Shown here: in pieces, positions 8,620-17,706 of the stretch
How the letters are laid out: every line of letters starts with the position of its first letter
Position numbering within the stretch: the first letter of the stretch is position 1
Assembly: GCA_016718525.1 (NCBI GenBank)
Contig: JADKDD010000002.1
Location: 868,001-932,000, forward strand
DNA: 64,000 nt
Direction: 5' to 3'
Source: Rhodocyclaceae bacterium
Lineage (GTDB): Bacteria; Pseudomonadota; Gammaproteobacteria; Burkholderiales; Rhodocyclaceae
Position numbers and translations under genes: made by a program
Notes under the pieces: generated by a model
Databases searched by the model: none
Told to the model about the DNA's origin: nothing
The model's input: the letters and a program-made list of their open reading frames with translations, nothing else

Positions 8620-8645
8620 TCCGAGGCGTGCCGTCAGCTCCTTCC
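8620..8645 (-). repeat. Dispersed element, degenerate copy (PTS promoter region)
   Basis: Read on the reverse strand: GGAAGGAGCTG, spacer ACGGC, ACGCCTCGGA. It matches the consensus at 7 of 11 left-arm bases and keeps the five-base spacer and ACGCC. It lies 15 bp before the EIIA start. It is much weaker than the other nine copies and could be chance. Confidence 0.35.
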
Positions 8646-8659
8646 GATACAATGTCCAA

Positions 8660-9049
8660 ATGATTGGAATCTTCCTCATAACCCACGCGAGCTATGGCGA
8701 ATCACTGATCCAGTGCGCCTGCCATGTGCTCAATCATCGCCCGGCGCAAATCGCTCAATTGGGCGTTTCCGCACAAGACGATCCGCTGGATGCGTTGCCG
8801 CTGGCGCGTGACATGTTGAGCTTCGTTGATAAAGGTCGCGGTGTATTGATACTCACCGATATCTTCGGCGCCACTCCAGCCAATATCGCAATGAAGTTGC
8901 TCAAACCCGGCCAAATTGAAGCCGTAGCCGGCGTCAATCTGCCCATGCTGTTACGCGCCCTGACCTACCGCGACAAGGATTTCGAAACGCTGGTAACGAG
9001 AACGGTCGCCGGCGGTCGCGATGGAATATTGAATATGGCAAAGAGCTGA
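8660..9049 (+). CDS. PTS mannose-type EIIA component
   Basis: A 129-residue single-domain IIA(Man) protein. His9 in ITHASYGE is the phosphorylation site, and VLILTDIFGATPANIA is the conserved core loop. It accepts phosphate from HPr. No IIB, IIC or IID partner is nearby, which matches the proteobacterial arrangement in which EIIA(Man)-HPr-EI acts as a regulatory relay rather than a sugar transporter. Only two bases separate it from ptsH, so it is the first gene of a ptsA-ptsH-ptsI unit. Confidence 0.92.
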   Translation: MIGIFLITHASYGESLIQCACHVLNHRPAQIAQLGVSAQDDPLDALPLARDMLSFVDKGRGVLILTDIFGATPANIAMKLLKPGQIEAVAGVNLPMLLRALTYRDKDFETLVTRTVAGGRDGILNMAKS

Positions 9050-9051
9050 TC

Positions 9052-9321
9052 ATGCCAAGAATTGAAACCGAGATCGTCAACAAGCTCGGGCTTCACGCTC
9101 GTGCATCGGCCAAACTGACACAGCTCGCCGGTACGTTTCCCTGTGAAGTCTGGATGGAACGTGGCAAGCGCCGTATCAATGCCAAGAGCATCATGGGGGT
9201 CATGATGCTGGCAGCCGGGATCGGCAGCCGGGTAATCATCGATACTTCCGGCGAGTGTGAGGATGAAGCCGCCACTGCGCTTCTGGCACTGATCGCAGAT
9301 AAATTTGGCGAGGGTGAATAA
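9052..9321 (+). CDS. ptsH: Phosphocarrier protein HPr
   Basis: An 89-residue HPr with the EI-dependent phosphorylation site His15 in LGLHARAS and a serine at position 46 in AKSIMGVMML, the residue phosphorylated by HPr kinase where that enzyme exists. hprK is not in this window. HPr relays phosphate from EI to the EIIA encoded just upstream. The operon order EIIA-HPr-EI and the tight spacing indicate one transcript. Confidence 0.95.
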   Translation: MPRIETEIVNKLGLHARASAKLTQLAGTFPCEVWMERGKRRINAKSIMGVMMLAAGIGSRVIIDTSGECEDEAATALLALIADKFGEGE

Positions 9322-9356
9322 ATTGCGCTGCCCGGGTTTCCCGCATCGTTCCGGCC

Positions 9357-11102
9357 ATGAGTTTTAGTCTCCACGGACTCGCGGTTTCGAGCGGCATTGC
9401 GATTGGCCGTGCCCACCTTATTTCGCATGCCACGTTGGAAGTCTCGCACCAGCAATTAAAGGAGCGCGACGTAGCGGGCGAGTTGGCGCGACTTGATGCG
9501 GCCATCGACATTGTCAGCGCTGAACTGGATGCCTTGCGCGAAGAAGCCAATATGCCGGGCGCCTTGTCCGAAGTCGCAGCCTTCGTCGATCTGCACGCAA
9601 TGATCCTTGAAGATCCGGCGTTGGTGGAAGCTGCCCGTGATCTGATCAACGAGCGCTGGTGCAACGCTGAATGGGCGTTGGTGCAACAAATGGAAATACT
9701 CGTCGCACAGTTCGATGAGTTTGAAGATGCGTACCTGCGCGAACGCAAGCATGACGTCATGCAAGTTTCCGAGCGCCTGATAAAAGCGCTACTGGGCAAG
9801 CCGCGAAAGTTGGCGCGCAAGAAAATGACCAGTGGCCGCGACGACGACTTGATTGTGGTGGCGCATGATCTTTCGCCGGCCGATACCCTGGCGTTCAAGA
9901 ATATGAGCATCGCCGGCTTTGTCACCGATTTGGGTGGTGCAACCTCACACACCACCATCGTCGCGCGCAGCCTCGGCATACCTGCTGTCGTCGGCATGCA
10001 ACGGGCGCGACCATTGATTCTGGATGACGATCTGTTAATCGTGGACGGTACGCGCGGCGTGTTGATCGTTGAACCGGATCAACGGGTACTCGAAGAATAT
10101 CGCTTGCGGCGATCGGGGCTGGCGATAGAACGATCCAAGCTGCAACGTCTTGCCAAGGTTCGCTCGACCACTTTGGATGAGCAGGAAATCACGCTTTACG
10201 CCAACATCGAATTGCCCCAGGACGTCGAGCAAGCCAAGGCAGTCGGTGCCGATGGTATTGGGCTGTTCCGAACCGAATTCATGTTCATGAATCGCGAGGA
10301 ACTACCGTCTGAAGACGAGCAATTCGAAGCCTATCGCAGTGTTGCCAAAGCCATGAGCGGGAAGCCGGTGACGATTCGGACGCTCGATATCGGTGCCGAC
10401 AAAGAAATCGAGGTGTTGTCGACTCGCGCTGCCGAGCGGAGTACGACCAACCCCGCATTGGGGCTGCGGGCGATTCGATATTGCCTGGCCGAACCACAAA
10501 TTTTTTTGGTACAACTGCGCGCCATTTTGCGCGCTTCGTATCACGGCAAAGTACGGTTGTTAGTGCCGATGATGGCACACACCCACGAAATCGAACAAAC
10601 CTTGGCAATGATTGAGCAGGCGAAAACACAACTTCGCAGCAGCCGTCACCGTTTTGATGAACACATTGAAATCGGTGGCATGATTGAAATTCCGGCAGCC
10701 GCACTGATGCTTGGACCGTTCCTGCGGCGACTGGATTTTGTATCGCTCGGGACCAATGACCTGATCCAGTACACGCTGGCAATTGACCGTACGGACGGCG
10801 CGGTGGCGCATTTGTACGATCCATTGCACCCTGCCGTTTTGCGCTTGATTTCGCAGACGATACAAACGGCGCATCGTTATGAGCGTCCGGTGTCGGTGTG
10901 CGGGGAGATGGCCGGCAATCCGGCACTCACCCGGCTGCTGTTGGGCATGGGTCTGCGCCAATTTTCCATGCACCCGGCACAAATGCTGGAAGTTCGTCAG
11001 GAAGTCGTGATGGCAGATACGGAACAACTCGCCGCAAAAGTGGCTCGCGTGTTGAAGAACGATGAGACCGACAAAGTACGCGAATTGGTGGAGCGGCTGT
11101 GA
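9357..11102 (+). CDS. ptsI: Phosphoenolpyruvate-protein phosphotransferase (Enzyme I)
   Basis: The 581-residue enzyme takes phosphate from PEP onto His198 (GGATSHTTIVARS) and hands it to HPr. The C-terminal PEP-binding barrel shows GIGLFRTEFMFM, GTNDLIQYTLAIDR and the active-site Cys in VCGEMAGNP. Length and order match ordinary EI. The stop codon overlaps the GTG start of metX (GTGA), so PTS and methionine biosynthesis genes are probably co-transcribed and coupled, an arrangement worth noting. Confidence 0.95.
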   Translation: MSFSLHGLAVSSGIAIGRAHLISHATLEVSHQQLKERDVAGELARLDAAIDIVSAELDALREEANMPGALSEVAAFVDLHAMILEDPALVEAARDLINERWCNAEWALVQQMEILVAQFDEFEDAYLRERKHDVMQVSERLIKALLGKPRKLARKKMTSGRDDDLIVVAHDLSPADTLAFKNMSIAGFVTDLGGATSHTTIVARSLGIPAVVGMQRARPLILDDDLLIVDGTRGVLIVEPDQRVLEEYRLRRSGLAIERSKLQRLAKVRSTTLDEQEITLYANIELPQDVEQAKAVGADGIGLFRTEFMFMNREELPSEDEQFEAYRSVAKAMSGKPVTIRTLDIGADKEIEVLSTRAAERSTTNPALGLRAIRYCLAEPQIFLVQLRAILRASYHGKVRLLVPMMAHTHEIEQTLAMIEQAKTQLRSSRHRFDEHIEIGGMIEIPAAALMLGPFLRRLDFVSLGTNDLIQYTLAIDRTDGAVAHLYDPLHPAVLRLISQTIQTAHRYERPVSVCGEMAGNPALTRLLLGMGLRQFSMHPAQMLEVRQEVVMADTEQLAAKVARVLKNDETDKVRELVERL

Positions 11103-12253
11103 CTACGTCAGTTGGTGCTGGGAGGACGCCGTCACACGGTGGCGTCGGTGCAGTTGCATCCCGGTTCGCGCATTTTGACACTGAGCTGACTCTGCAAAGT
11201 GGCGCGAGTCTGCCAGCCTATGTGCTCGCCTATGAAACCTACGGCACTTTGAACGCCGCAAAATCGAATGCGATTCTGGTTTGTCACGCGCTTTCCGGTC
11301 ATCAACATGTTGCCGGCTTTCGTGCGGACAACCAGAACGACATCGGTTGGTGGGACAACATCGTCGGTCCCGGACGGCCACTCGATACCGATAAATATTT
11401 CATCGTCGGCTTGAACAACCTTGGTGGTTGCCATGGCTCCACCGGTCCATCGTCCATCAATCCAGCGACAGACAAACCCTGGGGTGCCGACTTCCCGGTG
11501 GTCACGGTCAGCGATTGGGTCGCCGCGCAAGCCCGCCTGGCCGATACCTTCGGTATCGATGCCTGGGCAGCAGTCATCGGTGGAAGTTTGGGTGGCATGC
11601 AAGCCTTGCAATGGACACTGGATTTTCCGCAGCGTGTGCGTAGCGCGCTGGTCATTGCTGCTGCACCAAAATTGTCGGCTGAGAATATCGGTTTCAATGA
11701 TGTGGCGCGGCAGGCAATACTGACCGACCCCGACTTTCACGACGGCCATTTTTATCAGCATGGCGTACGCCCGCTGCGCGGCTTGCGCCTGGCGCGCATG
11801 CTTGGCCATATCACCTACTTGTCGGACGACCAGATGGCAGAAAAATTTGGCCGTCGGCAACGCGCCGGGGCTGGTAGTTATGGCTTCGAGGTTGAGTTTG
11901 AGGTCGAATCCTATTTACGCCACCAGGGCGATAAGTTTGCCGGTGTGTTCGATGCCAACACGTACTTGCGAATGACCAAGGCGCTCGACTATTTCGACCC
12001 GGCCGCCAATTTCAACGATGACCTCGCTGCGGCATTGGCGCCTGCCACCGCCCGATTCCTCATTGCTTCGTTCACTACCGATTGGCGCTTTCCACCGTCA
12101 CGTTCGCGAGAGATGGTCAACGCCTTGGTAAAAAACGGGCAGCCTGTGGTGTATTCGGAAATTGACTGTGCGCACGGGCACGATTCTTTTCTCATGGATG
12201 ATGCGCATTACCATGCGGTAATCGCCGGATTCCTCCGTCAGGTGGGAAGCTGA
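11099..12253 (+). CDS. metX: Homoserine O-acyltransferase
   Basis: First committed step of methionine synthesis: acylation of homoserine (acetyl- or succinyl-CoA; several betaproteobacterial MetX enzymes use succinyl-CoA, so the donor is left open). The alpha/beta-hydrolase fold shows the nucleophile elbow GGSLGGMQALQW, FTTDWRFPPSRS and the catalytic histidine in IDCAHGHDSFL. GTG 11099 has GGAG six bases upstream and overlaps the ptsI stop. With this start, residues 4-13 are encoded by a copy of the dispersed 26-bp element (read S-V-G-A-G-R-T-P-S-H), so the N-terminus is longer than usual. metW overlaps at the 3' end (TGATG). Confidence 0.93.
   Translation: MTTSVGAGRTPSHGGVGAVASRFAHFDTELTLQSGASLPAYVLAYETYGTLNAAKSNAILVCHALSGHQHVAGFRADNQNDIGWWDNIVGPGRPLDTDKYFIVGLNNLGGCHGSTGPSSINPATDKPWGADFPVVTVSDWVAAQARLADTFGIDAWAAVIGGSLGGMQALQWTLDFPQRVRSALVIAAAPKLSAENIGFNDVARQAILTDPDFHDGHFYQHGVRPLRGLRLARMLGHITYLSDDQMAEKFGRRQRAGAGSYGFEVEFEVESYLRHQGDKFAGVFDANTYLRMTKALDYFDPAANFNDDLAAALAPATARFLIASFTTDWRFPPSRSREMVNALVKNGQPVVYSEIDCAHGHDSFLMDDAHYHAVIAGFLRQVGS
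11110..11135 (+). repeat. Dispersed element, copy 2 (start of metX)
   Basis: AGTTGGTGCTG, spacer GGAGG, ACGCCGTCAC, beginning 11 bases after the metX GTG. The right arm overlaps a hairpin: GACGCC (11125-11130) pairs with GGCGTC (11141-11146) across a 10-base loop. It is translated as part of the MetX N-terminus. Confidence 0.75.
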
Positions 12254-12858
12254 TGGAGCCGGTTTCCACAACGATGAATCGCGGCGATTTCAATGTCATC
12301 GCGAGTTGGATCAAACCCGGCGAGCGCGTGCTTGACCTGGGCTGCGGCGACGGCACGCTGTTGCGTCGATTGATCGATGAGCGCGGCGCACGCGGCTATG
12401 GCATAGAACTGGAAAACGCTGCCATGCTTTCGGCTTTGGAAAACGGGATCAATGTCATCCAAACTGATTTGGAACAAGGACTCGCCGGTTTCGGTGATGG
12501 CACCTTTGATCACGTTGTGCTCTCGCGAACACTACAGACGGTCTTGCACACCGAAAATGTATTGAATGAAATGTTGCGCGTCGGACGTGAAGCGGTAGTG
12601 TCTTTTCCGAATTTCGCGTACTGGAAAAACCGCCTCGCAGTCATGAAAGGCCGCATGCCGGTGTCCGAAGATTTGCCCTACGAATGGTTCAACACACCGA
12701 ATTTGCGGTTTTTCACCTTGCTCGATTTTGAATCGGTCTGCCAACATCTGGGTATTGCGATACGCGAGCGTCAGGTGCTGGATGAAGTTGGTGCCTTGGT
12801 GCATGAAGAAGCCAATTTTTTAGGCAGTTTGGCGGTATATCGGATCGGTCGGGACTAG
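12253..12858 (+). CDS. metW: Methionine biosynthesis protein MetW
   Basis: A 201-residue class I methyltransferase-fold protein with the SAM motif RVLDLGCGDGTLLRRL and the MetW signature SRTLQTVLHTENVLNEMLRVG followed by VVSFPNFAYWKNRL. MetW is found beside metX in proteobacteria and is required by, or stimulates, MetX in species where this was tested. Overlap of start and stop codons (TGATG) with metX indicates coupled synthesis of the two partners. Confidence 0.93.
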   Translation: MEPVSTTMNRGDFNVIASWIKPGERVLDLGCGDGTLLRRLIDERGARGYGIELENAAMLSALENGINVIQTDLEQGLAGFGDGTFDHVVLSRTLQTVLHTENVLNEMLRVGREAVVSFPNFAYWKNRLAVMKGRMPVSEDLPYEWFNTPNLRFFTLLDFESVCQHLGIAIRERQVLDEVGALVHEEANFLGSLAVYRIGRD

Positions 12859-12862
12859 ATTC

Positions 12863-13720
12863 GTGTCTGCGCGTCTGCGTTGGGTTCTGCTCGTCATATT
12901 AAGTACGGCATCGGCCCACCTCTCCGCAACAACCAGCCAGGGAGTCGCGGCTTTCGAGCGCAAGGACTACAAATCGGCGCTCCGCCAATTGCAACCTGCG
13001 GCAACCAAAGGTGATGCGACGGCGCAGCTTCATCTCGGCCTGATCTACCTGTACGGATATGGCGTTGCGCCAAGTTCGCTGGCCGCCGAAAAATGGTTCA
13101 GACTTGCTGCAACTCAAGGAAATGCAGAGGCAGAGTATCGGCTTGGAACCTTGTACACATTTGGCCGCGGGGTGAAACAAGACTATCGCGAAGCAATCAG
13201 TTGGTTTCGCCGCGCCGCCGACCAGGGCAACGCTGCCGCGCAAAATGAACTCGGCGTCATTTACGATCTCGGGCGTGGCGTGCCGCGAAATGATGCGGAG
13301 GCAGTGCGGTGGTACCAACTGGCGGCCAACCAGAATCTCGCCGCCGCACAAGTCAATCTGGGTGCCAAATACGATGCGGGACACGGCGTGCGCCAAAGCT
13401 ACCGGGAGGCGGTGAAGTGGTTCCGGCTGGCGGCGAATCAAGGTAACGCCAGCGCCCAGAATAATCTCGGGGTGATGTATGCCGATGGTTTAGGGGTAAG
13501 CGTCAGCCGGGTTGCGGCCTACGCACTTTATGACTTGTCGGCAGCAAATGATCCGTCTGCGAACAATCGCGCATCTGGTAACCGGAATGCGATCATCTCA
13601 AAGATGACTTCTGCCGAATATGCCGCAGCACAGGTGCTCGCCAGAGAATTGGCACAATCCACACAACTGTTAAAGACGCTCGATCAGTGGTGTGAACAAC
13701 ATGACGTGAAAGTGCTTTAG
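12863..13720 (+). CDS. Sel1-repeat (SLR/TPR-like) exported protein
   Basis: GTG start four bases after metW; 285 residues. An N-terminal hydrophobic stretch (RWVLLVILSTASAHLSA) looks like a signal peptide. From about residue 25 to 210 it is made of tandem 36-residue Sel1 repeats, recognisable by recurring GYGV/GRGV/GHGV turns followed by AxxWFRLAAxQGxxxAQ; five clear repeats. Such proteins are scaffolds for protein contacts in the periplasm. No specific partner is indicated; its position after metW may be incidental. Confidence 0.85.
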   Translation: MSARLRWVLLVILSTASAHLSATTSQGVAAFERKDYKSALRQLQPAATKGDATAQLHLGLIYLYGYGVAPSSLAAEKWFRLAATQGNAEAEYRLGTLYTFGRGVKQDYREAISWFRRAADQGNAAAQNELGVIYDLGRGVPRNDAEAVRWYQLAANQNLAAAQVNLGAKYDAGHGVRQSYREAVKWFRLAANQGNASAQNNLGVMYADGLGVSVSRVAAYALYDLSAANDPSANNRASGNRNAIISKMTSAEYAAAQVLARELAQSTQLLKTLDQWCEQHDVKVL

Positions 13721-13787
13721 CCGCCGGTTGTGAGCTATTGCAAAACCAGTGATCACCACCGGGCACCAGTTTCATTGCACTTTTCAA

Positions 13788-14945
13788 CTAAAACAAACGC
13801 CACCATGATTCGGGTGCCGTCGAGGCTTTGAAGTGGCGATATTTTCTGCACACCGGATAAAGCAGACCCAGACCGAAAACCCAGCTTGCATAGGTGACGC
13901 TTAACCCTTGCGGACCCGGCAACAGCAACCCGATGACTGCATACACATAGAGATGCAGCAAATAGAAAAACAGCGCTGATTGTCCAAAGACAAGGAGCGG
14001 TCCGTTGCCGGATGGCTTGGATGAACCGAAGCGTGCGAAAGCAGCAAGCAGCAACAGATTGCCACCTAAAGTCATCAGCAGATATGCCACCGCCGGCGGA
14101 TATTTGACAACTGAGAGGATGACTAGCGCGCCGTCACCCTGTGGAGCGACGATATTGAGCAACTGGCCTGCGTCGCCACCCAATGAACGCACAGCGACAA
14201 ACAACACCAGCAATGCGATACCGATCACCGGCACAAGACGAAAAGTTAGCCCGGCATCAGCGCGAAGCCCACGTCCAAGCAGCATCCCCAGTATGGTGAC
14301 CGCTATCCACGGTGCGGCCGGATATAAAACCTGCACCGCACCCGAATGGCCGGGAACTACTGCCAGCATCAGCAATGTCGAAATTGGTAGTCCGACAGCG
14401 GCGGAGTCCGGTAGCAGCAACGCTGTAATTGCAACCGCGGTGGTTGCAAGGACAGTCAGCGCCCAGATTCGCAGGTTTAAAAGCAGTCCGCCAACGATCA
14501 TTGCCATTCCCAATCCATACAGCACGCCAAAGTGCAGCATCAGATTGCCACCACTGCCCGGTGCTATGCCTGTCGACGGATTGTCAAAGGTCCCCAGCAA
14601 CCACGCCGGATTTTCAATCAGCTGCTGAGCGATGATCAAAATGAGGCCCCGCTCGATCCAGTAGCGACGGACTTGCCATTCGCTCCACCCTGCGGCACGC
14701 CGCGCCTCCGCAAACAGCGAGATGCTGGCACCCGCCAAAAGAAAGAAACCCGGTGCGCAAAAGTGGCTGATGACGCGTGACAGGAACCAAAATGTATCGT
14801 CAGGCCCTTGCCCGATATTTGGTAGCGGCAAACCCCAGAACTCGGCCGAATGCCGATTGCCGACAAAATAACTGACATGGTCAATTGCCATGACCATCAT
14901 TAACAGGCCACGAAGTCTGTCAAGCGCTAGCAGACGATTTGTCAT
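13788..14945 (-). CDS. Heparan-alpha-glucosaminide N-acetyltransferase-like membrane protein (DUF1624)
   Basis: About ten membrane segments in 385 residues. The start RLLALDRLRGLLMMVMAIDHVSYF with its RGL and xDH motif, and the HFCAPGFFLLAGAS loop, belong to the DUF1624/HGSNAT membrane acyltransferase group. Relatives transfer acyl groups to sugars across membranes; no partner glycan genes are nearby. I start at ATG 14945; a GTG at 14957 adds four residues. It is convergent with the Sel1 gene, with 67 bp between them. Confidence 0.78.
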   Translation of the reverse strand: MTNRLLALDRLRGLLMMVMAIDHVSYFVGNRHSAEFWGLPLPNIGQGPDDTFWFLSRVISHFCAPGFFLLAGASISLFAEARRAAGWSEWQVRRYWIERGLILIIAQQLIENPAWLLGTFDNPSTGIAPGSGGNLMLHFGVLYGLGMAMIVGGLLLNLRIWALTVLATTAVAITALLLPDSAAVGLPISTLLMLAVVPGHSGAVQVLYPAAPWIAVTILGMLLGRGLRADAGLTFRLVPVIGIALLVLFVAVRSLGGDAGQLLNIVAPQGDGALVILSVVKYPPAVAYLLMTLGGNLLLLAAFARFGSSKPSGNGPLLVFGQSALFFYLLHLYVYAVIGLLLPGPQGLSVTYASWVFGLGLLYPVCRKYRHFKASTAPESWWRLF

Positions 14946-15054
14946 GCGGGAAGTCACTCGCTGGTAGAAGTGTTGAAGTCAGTTTCAACAAAACGAGGTG
15001 TCAGATGCATCATAAGTCACATCAGCCAGTCTTCGTGCTTAGTGCGCTTGGTCT

Positions 15055-17019
15055 CTAATTAGCTTCCGCTTCGATGAGTTCCTGAACTTCCATCCACCGC
15101 GCTTCTATTTCTTCAATTTGGCGCAGAAGTTGATTTTGAGTCTGAGTCAACGCCTGCAATCGGGGTGAGTTCGGATTGACGTAGAGACCCGGCTCGGCAA
15201 GCTGCCTTGTCACCAAGGCGGCGTCGCTCTGCAGTGCCGTGAGTTTCTTTTCAAGCTTGTCAGCTTCTTTTTGAAGGATCAACTGAGCCGCTGTGCTTTC
15301 CTGACGGCGTAACCTCTGCGGGTCACTTCCGGCCTGACGGCCTCCCTGCGTTGCCAGCACCAACTGGGAAAGACCCTCGGTTTTTTTTGCGGCGGCTTTC
15401 TCCTGCACCGATTTCTTGTCTTCGCTCCGTTCCTTGGCCAGCCACTCGGCGTAGTCGTCGAGATCGCCATCGAAGGGCACGACCTTTCCGTTGGCGACCA
15501 GCCAAAGTTCGTCGCAAGTGGCACGCAGCAGGTGGCGATCATGAGAGACCACCACCATGCCGGCGTCGGCTTCCTGCAACGCCATGGTCAGCGCTTCGCG
15601 CATTTCCAGATCGAGATGATTGGTCGGTTCATCGAGCAGGAGCAAATTCGGTGCGGTGCGAATCATCAAGGCCAGCGCGAGGCGGGACTTTTCGCCGCCG
15701 GAGAATCGACCGCACGGTGCATCGACCATGTCGCCACGAAAATCGAAACTGCCCAAATATGAGCGCAAATCCTGTTCGCGGGTGCGGCCCTCCTGGCGGA
15801 TCATGTGCTGCAATGGCGATTCGTCAGGACGCAATTGTTCAAGCTGGTGCTGTGCGAAGTAGCCCATCTTCAGATTACGACCCTCTTCCCGCGAACCGCT
15901 GATTGGCGTTATTGCACCGGCAAGTAATTTCATCAGCGTTGATTTGCCTGCACCGTTGCGCCCAAGCAAACCGATCCGACTGTCCGGTCGCAAGCTGAAC
16001 GTGAGCTTGTCGAGAATCGGATGGGTTGCTGCTGTTGGTCCGTAGCCAAGCTTTGCGTGATCAATGACCAGCAGGGGGTCTGAAAACGACGACGGTGTCG
16101 GCAGCGAAAATGTGAATGGAGTGTCGATGTGCGCAGCGGCAATGTCACCCATGCGCGCAAGCTGTTTGATACGGCTTTGCGCCTGGCGCGCTTTGGACGC
16201 CTTGGCACGAAAACGGTCAATGTAGCTTTGCAAATGCGCAGCCTGCCGGCGTTGTTTTTCGGCCAGCGCCAGATCGTTGGCCAGACGCTCGGCGCGAGCA
16301 CGCTCGCACGAGGAGTAGGTGCCGGTGAATAACTGCATCTTGCCGTTTTCAATCAACACAATATGACTGGTAATGGCATCAAGAAAATCGCGGTCGTGCG
16401 AGATCAGGATCAGCGTACCTTGATAGCTCTTTAGCCAACCTTCGAGCCAAAGAATCGCATCGAGATCAAGATGGTTGGTTGGCTCATCGAGCAGCAGCAA
16501 ATCGGAACGGCACATCAAGGCGCGTGCGAGGTTCAAGCGAACTCGCCAACCCCCGGAAAACTCGGCAACGGGCCGGGTGAAATCGTCATCTTTGAAACCC
16601 AGACCATGCATCAGCGCCGCCGCTCGCGATGGTGCGGCGTAACCATCAATTTCGCCCAGTCGCATATGGAGCAAACCAATCTGCTCGCCGGCGTGAAGAT
16701 CGTCGTGGTGTTCTTCGGCGGCCGCCAAATCGCGCTCAATTTGTCGCAATTCGGTATCCCCGTCGAGCACGAAATCCAGTGCAGCATCCGGTAGTGCCGG
16801 TGTGTCTTGCGCCACGTGAGCCATGGTCCACACGCCGGGGCGTTCCAGATCACCACGATCAGCATGGAGTTCTCCGCGCAGCAAAGCAAGGAAGGACGAT
16901 TTGCCGCAGCCATTGGCACCAGTCAGACCGACTTTCCAGCCCGGGTGCATTTGCATGGTGGCGCCGGTTACGAGTGCGTCACCATTGCGGGAGAAACCTA
17001 AATTGCGTAGAAGAATCAT
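15055..17019 (-). CDS. yheS: ABC-F family ATPase, YheS type
   Basis: A soluble protein of 654 residues with two ABC domains and no membrane segments: Walker A GANGCGKSS and GRNGAGKST, signatures FSGGWRVRLNLARAL and FSGGEKSRLALAL, Walker B LLLLDEPTNHLDL twice. The interdomain linker is rich in Arg/Lys (FRAKASKARQAQSRIKQL), as in ribosome-binding ABC-F factors that act at the E site. The C-terminal coiled-coil extension (residues about 530-654) is typical of YheS/Uup. A variant copy of the dispersed element encodes S-Q-L-V-L-A-T-Q-G-G-R-Q in the linker before that coiled coil. Confidence 0.9.
   Translation of the reverse strand: MILLRNLGFSRNGDALVTGATMQMHPGWKVGLTGANGCGKSSFLALLRGELHADRGDLERPGVWTMAHVAQDTPALPDAALDFVLDGDTELRQIERDLAAAEEHHDDLHAGEQIGLLHMRLGEIDGYAAPSRAAALMHGLGFKDDDFTRPVAEFSGGWRVRLNLARALMCRSDLLLLDEPTNHLDLDAILWLEGWLKSYQGTLILISHDRDFLDAITSHIVLIENGKMQLFTGTYSSCERARAERLANDLALAEKQRRQAAHLQSYIDRFRAKASKARQAQSRIKQLARMGDIAAAHIDTPFTFSLPTPSSFSDPLLVIDHAKLGYGPTAATHPILDKLTFSLRPDSRIGLLGRNGAGKSTLMKLLAGAITPISGSREEGRNLKMGYFAQHQLEQLRPDESPLQHMIRQEGRTREQDLRSYLGSFDFRGDMVDAPCGRFSGGEKSRLALALMIRTAPNLLLLDEPTNHLDLEMREALTMALQEADAGMVVVSHDRHLLRATCDELWLVANGKVVPFDGDLDDYAEWLAKERSEDKKSVQEKAAAKKTEGLSQLVLATQGGRQAGSDPQRLRRQESTAAQLILQKEADKLEKKLTALQSDAALVTRQLAEPGLYVNPNSPRLQALTQTQNQLLRQIEEIEARWMEVQELIEAEAN
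15334..15365 (-). repeat. Dispersed element, variant copy 3 (inside yheS)
   Basis: On the reverse strand an intact left arm AGTTGGTGCTG (15355-15365) is followed by an 11-base instead of 5-base spacer and then AGGCCGTCAGG, similar to the right arm. The extra six bases keep the yheS frame. It is probably a copy with an insertion. Confidence 0.55.
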
Positions 17020-17129
17020 GGTGAATTTTGAAAATTACTGAATCAATAGCGTTACAAGACAAGCATTCAACTGGCTGTGAGCTGATGCAATCAGCGAGCG
17101 GCAGCAAATCCCCGGATTGGCAGGCACAC

Positions 17130-17690
17130 CTACATCAAGCGGATCGGGGATGCAAGTTCATGTCGATGTCCTTTGCGACCCTCGTATATCGTCGCGATCC
17201 GCTCCATATCGGCGGTCTCATCTCCACTCAGGTCAATCACCGCCAGCAAACCAAGTTCGCGCCGTGAATAATCCATCACGCTCAGCAGCACCGGTACGTT
17301 TGCCGCCATCGCCATCCGATAGAAACCGGACTTCCACCCTTCCTGCCGGTCGCGGGTTCCTTCAGCGGCGATCAGCAGGTGAAAGGTATTGCGGGATTCA
17401 AATTCGTCGACAACCAGATCGACGAAGCCGGTTCGCTCCCGGCGATTAACCGCAACACCACCAAGCAGGCGCAACAATCCGGCGAACGGCCAGCGGAACA
17501 TGGTGTCCTTACCCACCCACTGGGCTTGAAATGGCAACCCGGCTAAGGCCAAAAGTGCCAAGGGAAAATCCCAGTTGGATGTGTGCGGATAGGCGATCAC
17601 CACTGATTTCGGCGGGCGCTGCGGGATGTCGAGCAAAGTCCAGCCGAACAAACGCAAGATCATGCGTGAGAGAACTTGCAACAATTTCAT
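17130..17690 (-). CDS. PlsC-like glycerolipid acyltransferase
   Basis: A 186-residue single-domain acyltransferase. The HX4D catalytic motif is HTSNWD (about residues 36-41), with FPLALLALAG, WPFAGLLRLLGGVAVNR and the EGTRDR loop, which replaces the EGTR phosphate-binding motif of 1-acylglycerol-3-phosphate acyltransferases. It is shorter than PlsC and belongs to the small acyltransferase subgroup whose acceptor is uncertain. It is co-directional with the GNAT gene (16 bp upstream) and the ABC-F gene ybiT, so the three may form one transcript. Confidence 0.85.
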   Translation of the reverse strand: MKLLQVLSRMILRLFGWTLLDIPQRPPKSVVIAYPHTSNWDFPLALLALAGLPFQAQWVGKDTMFRWPFAGLLRLLGGVAVNRRERTGFVDLVVDEFESRNTFHLLIAAEGTRDRQEGWKSGFYRMAMAANVPVLLSVMDYSRRELGLLAVIDLSGDETADMERIATIYEGRKGHRHELASPIRLM

Positions 17691-17706
17691 AGACGGGCGC
17701 CTTTAG

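Noticed and set aside
8456..8686. 76-residue reverse-strand frame before the alpha/beta hydrolase
   Set aside because: No recognisable fold, overlaps the start of the PTS EIIA gene, and its one notable segment is the decayed dispersed element.
9236..9997. 253-residue frame opposite ptsI
   Set aside because: Antisense shadow of a conserved gene; low-complexity Ser/Arg/Ala composition.
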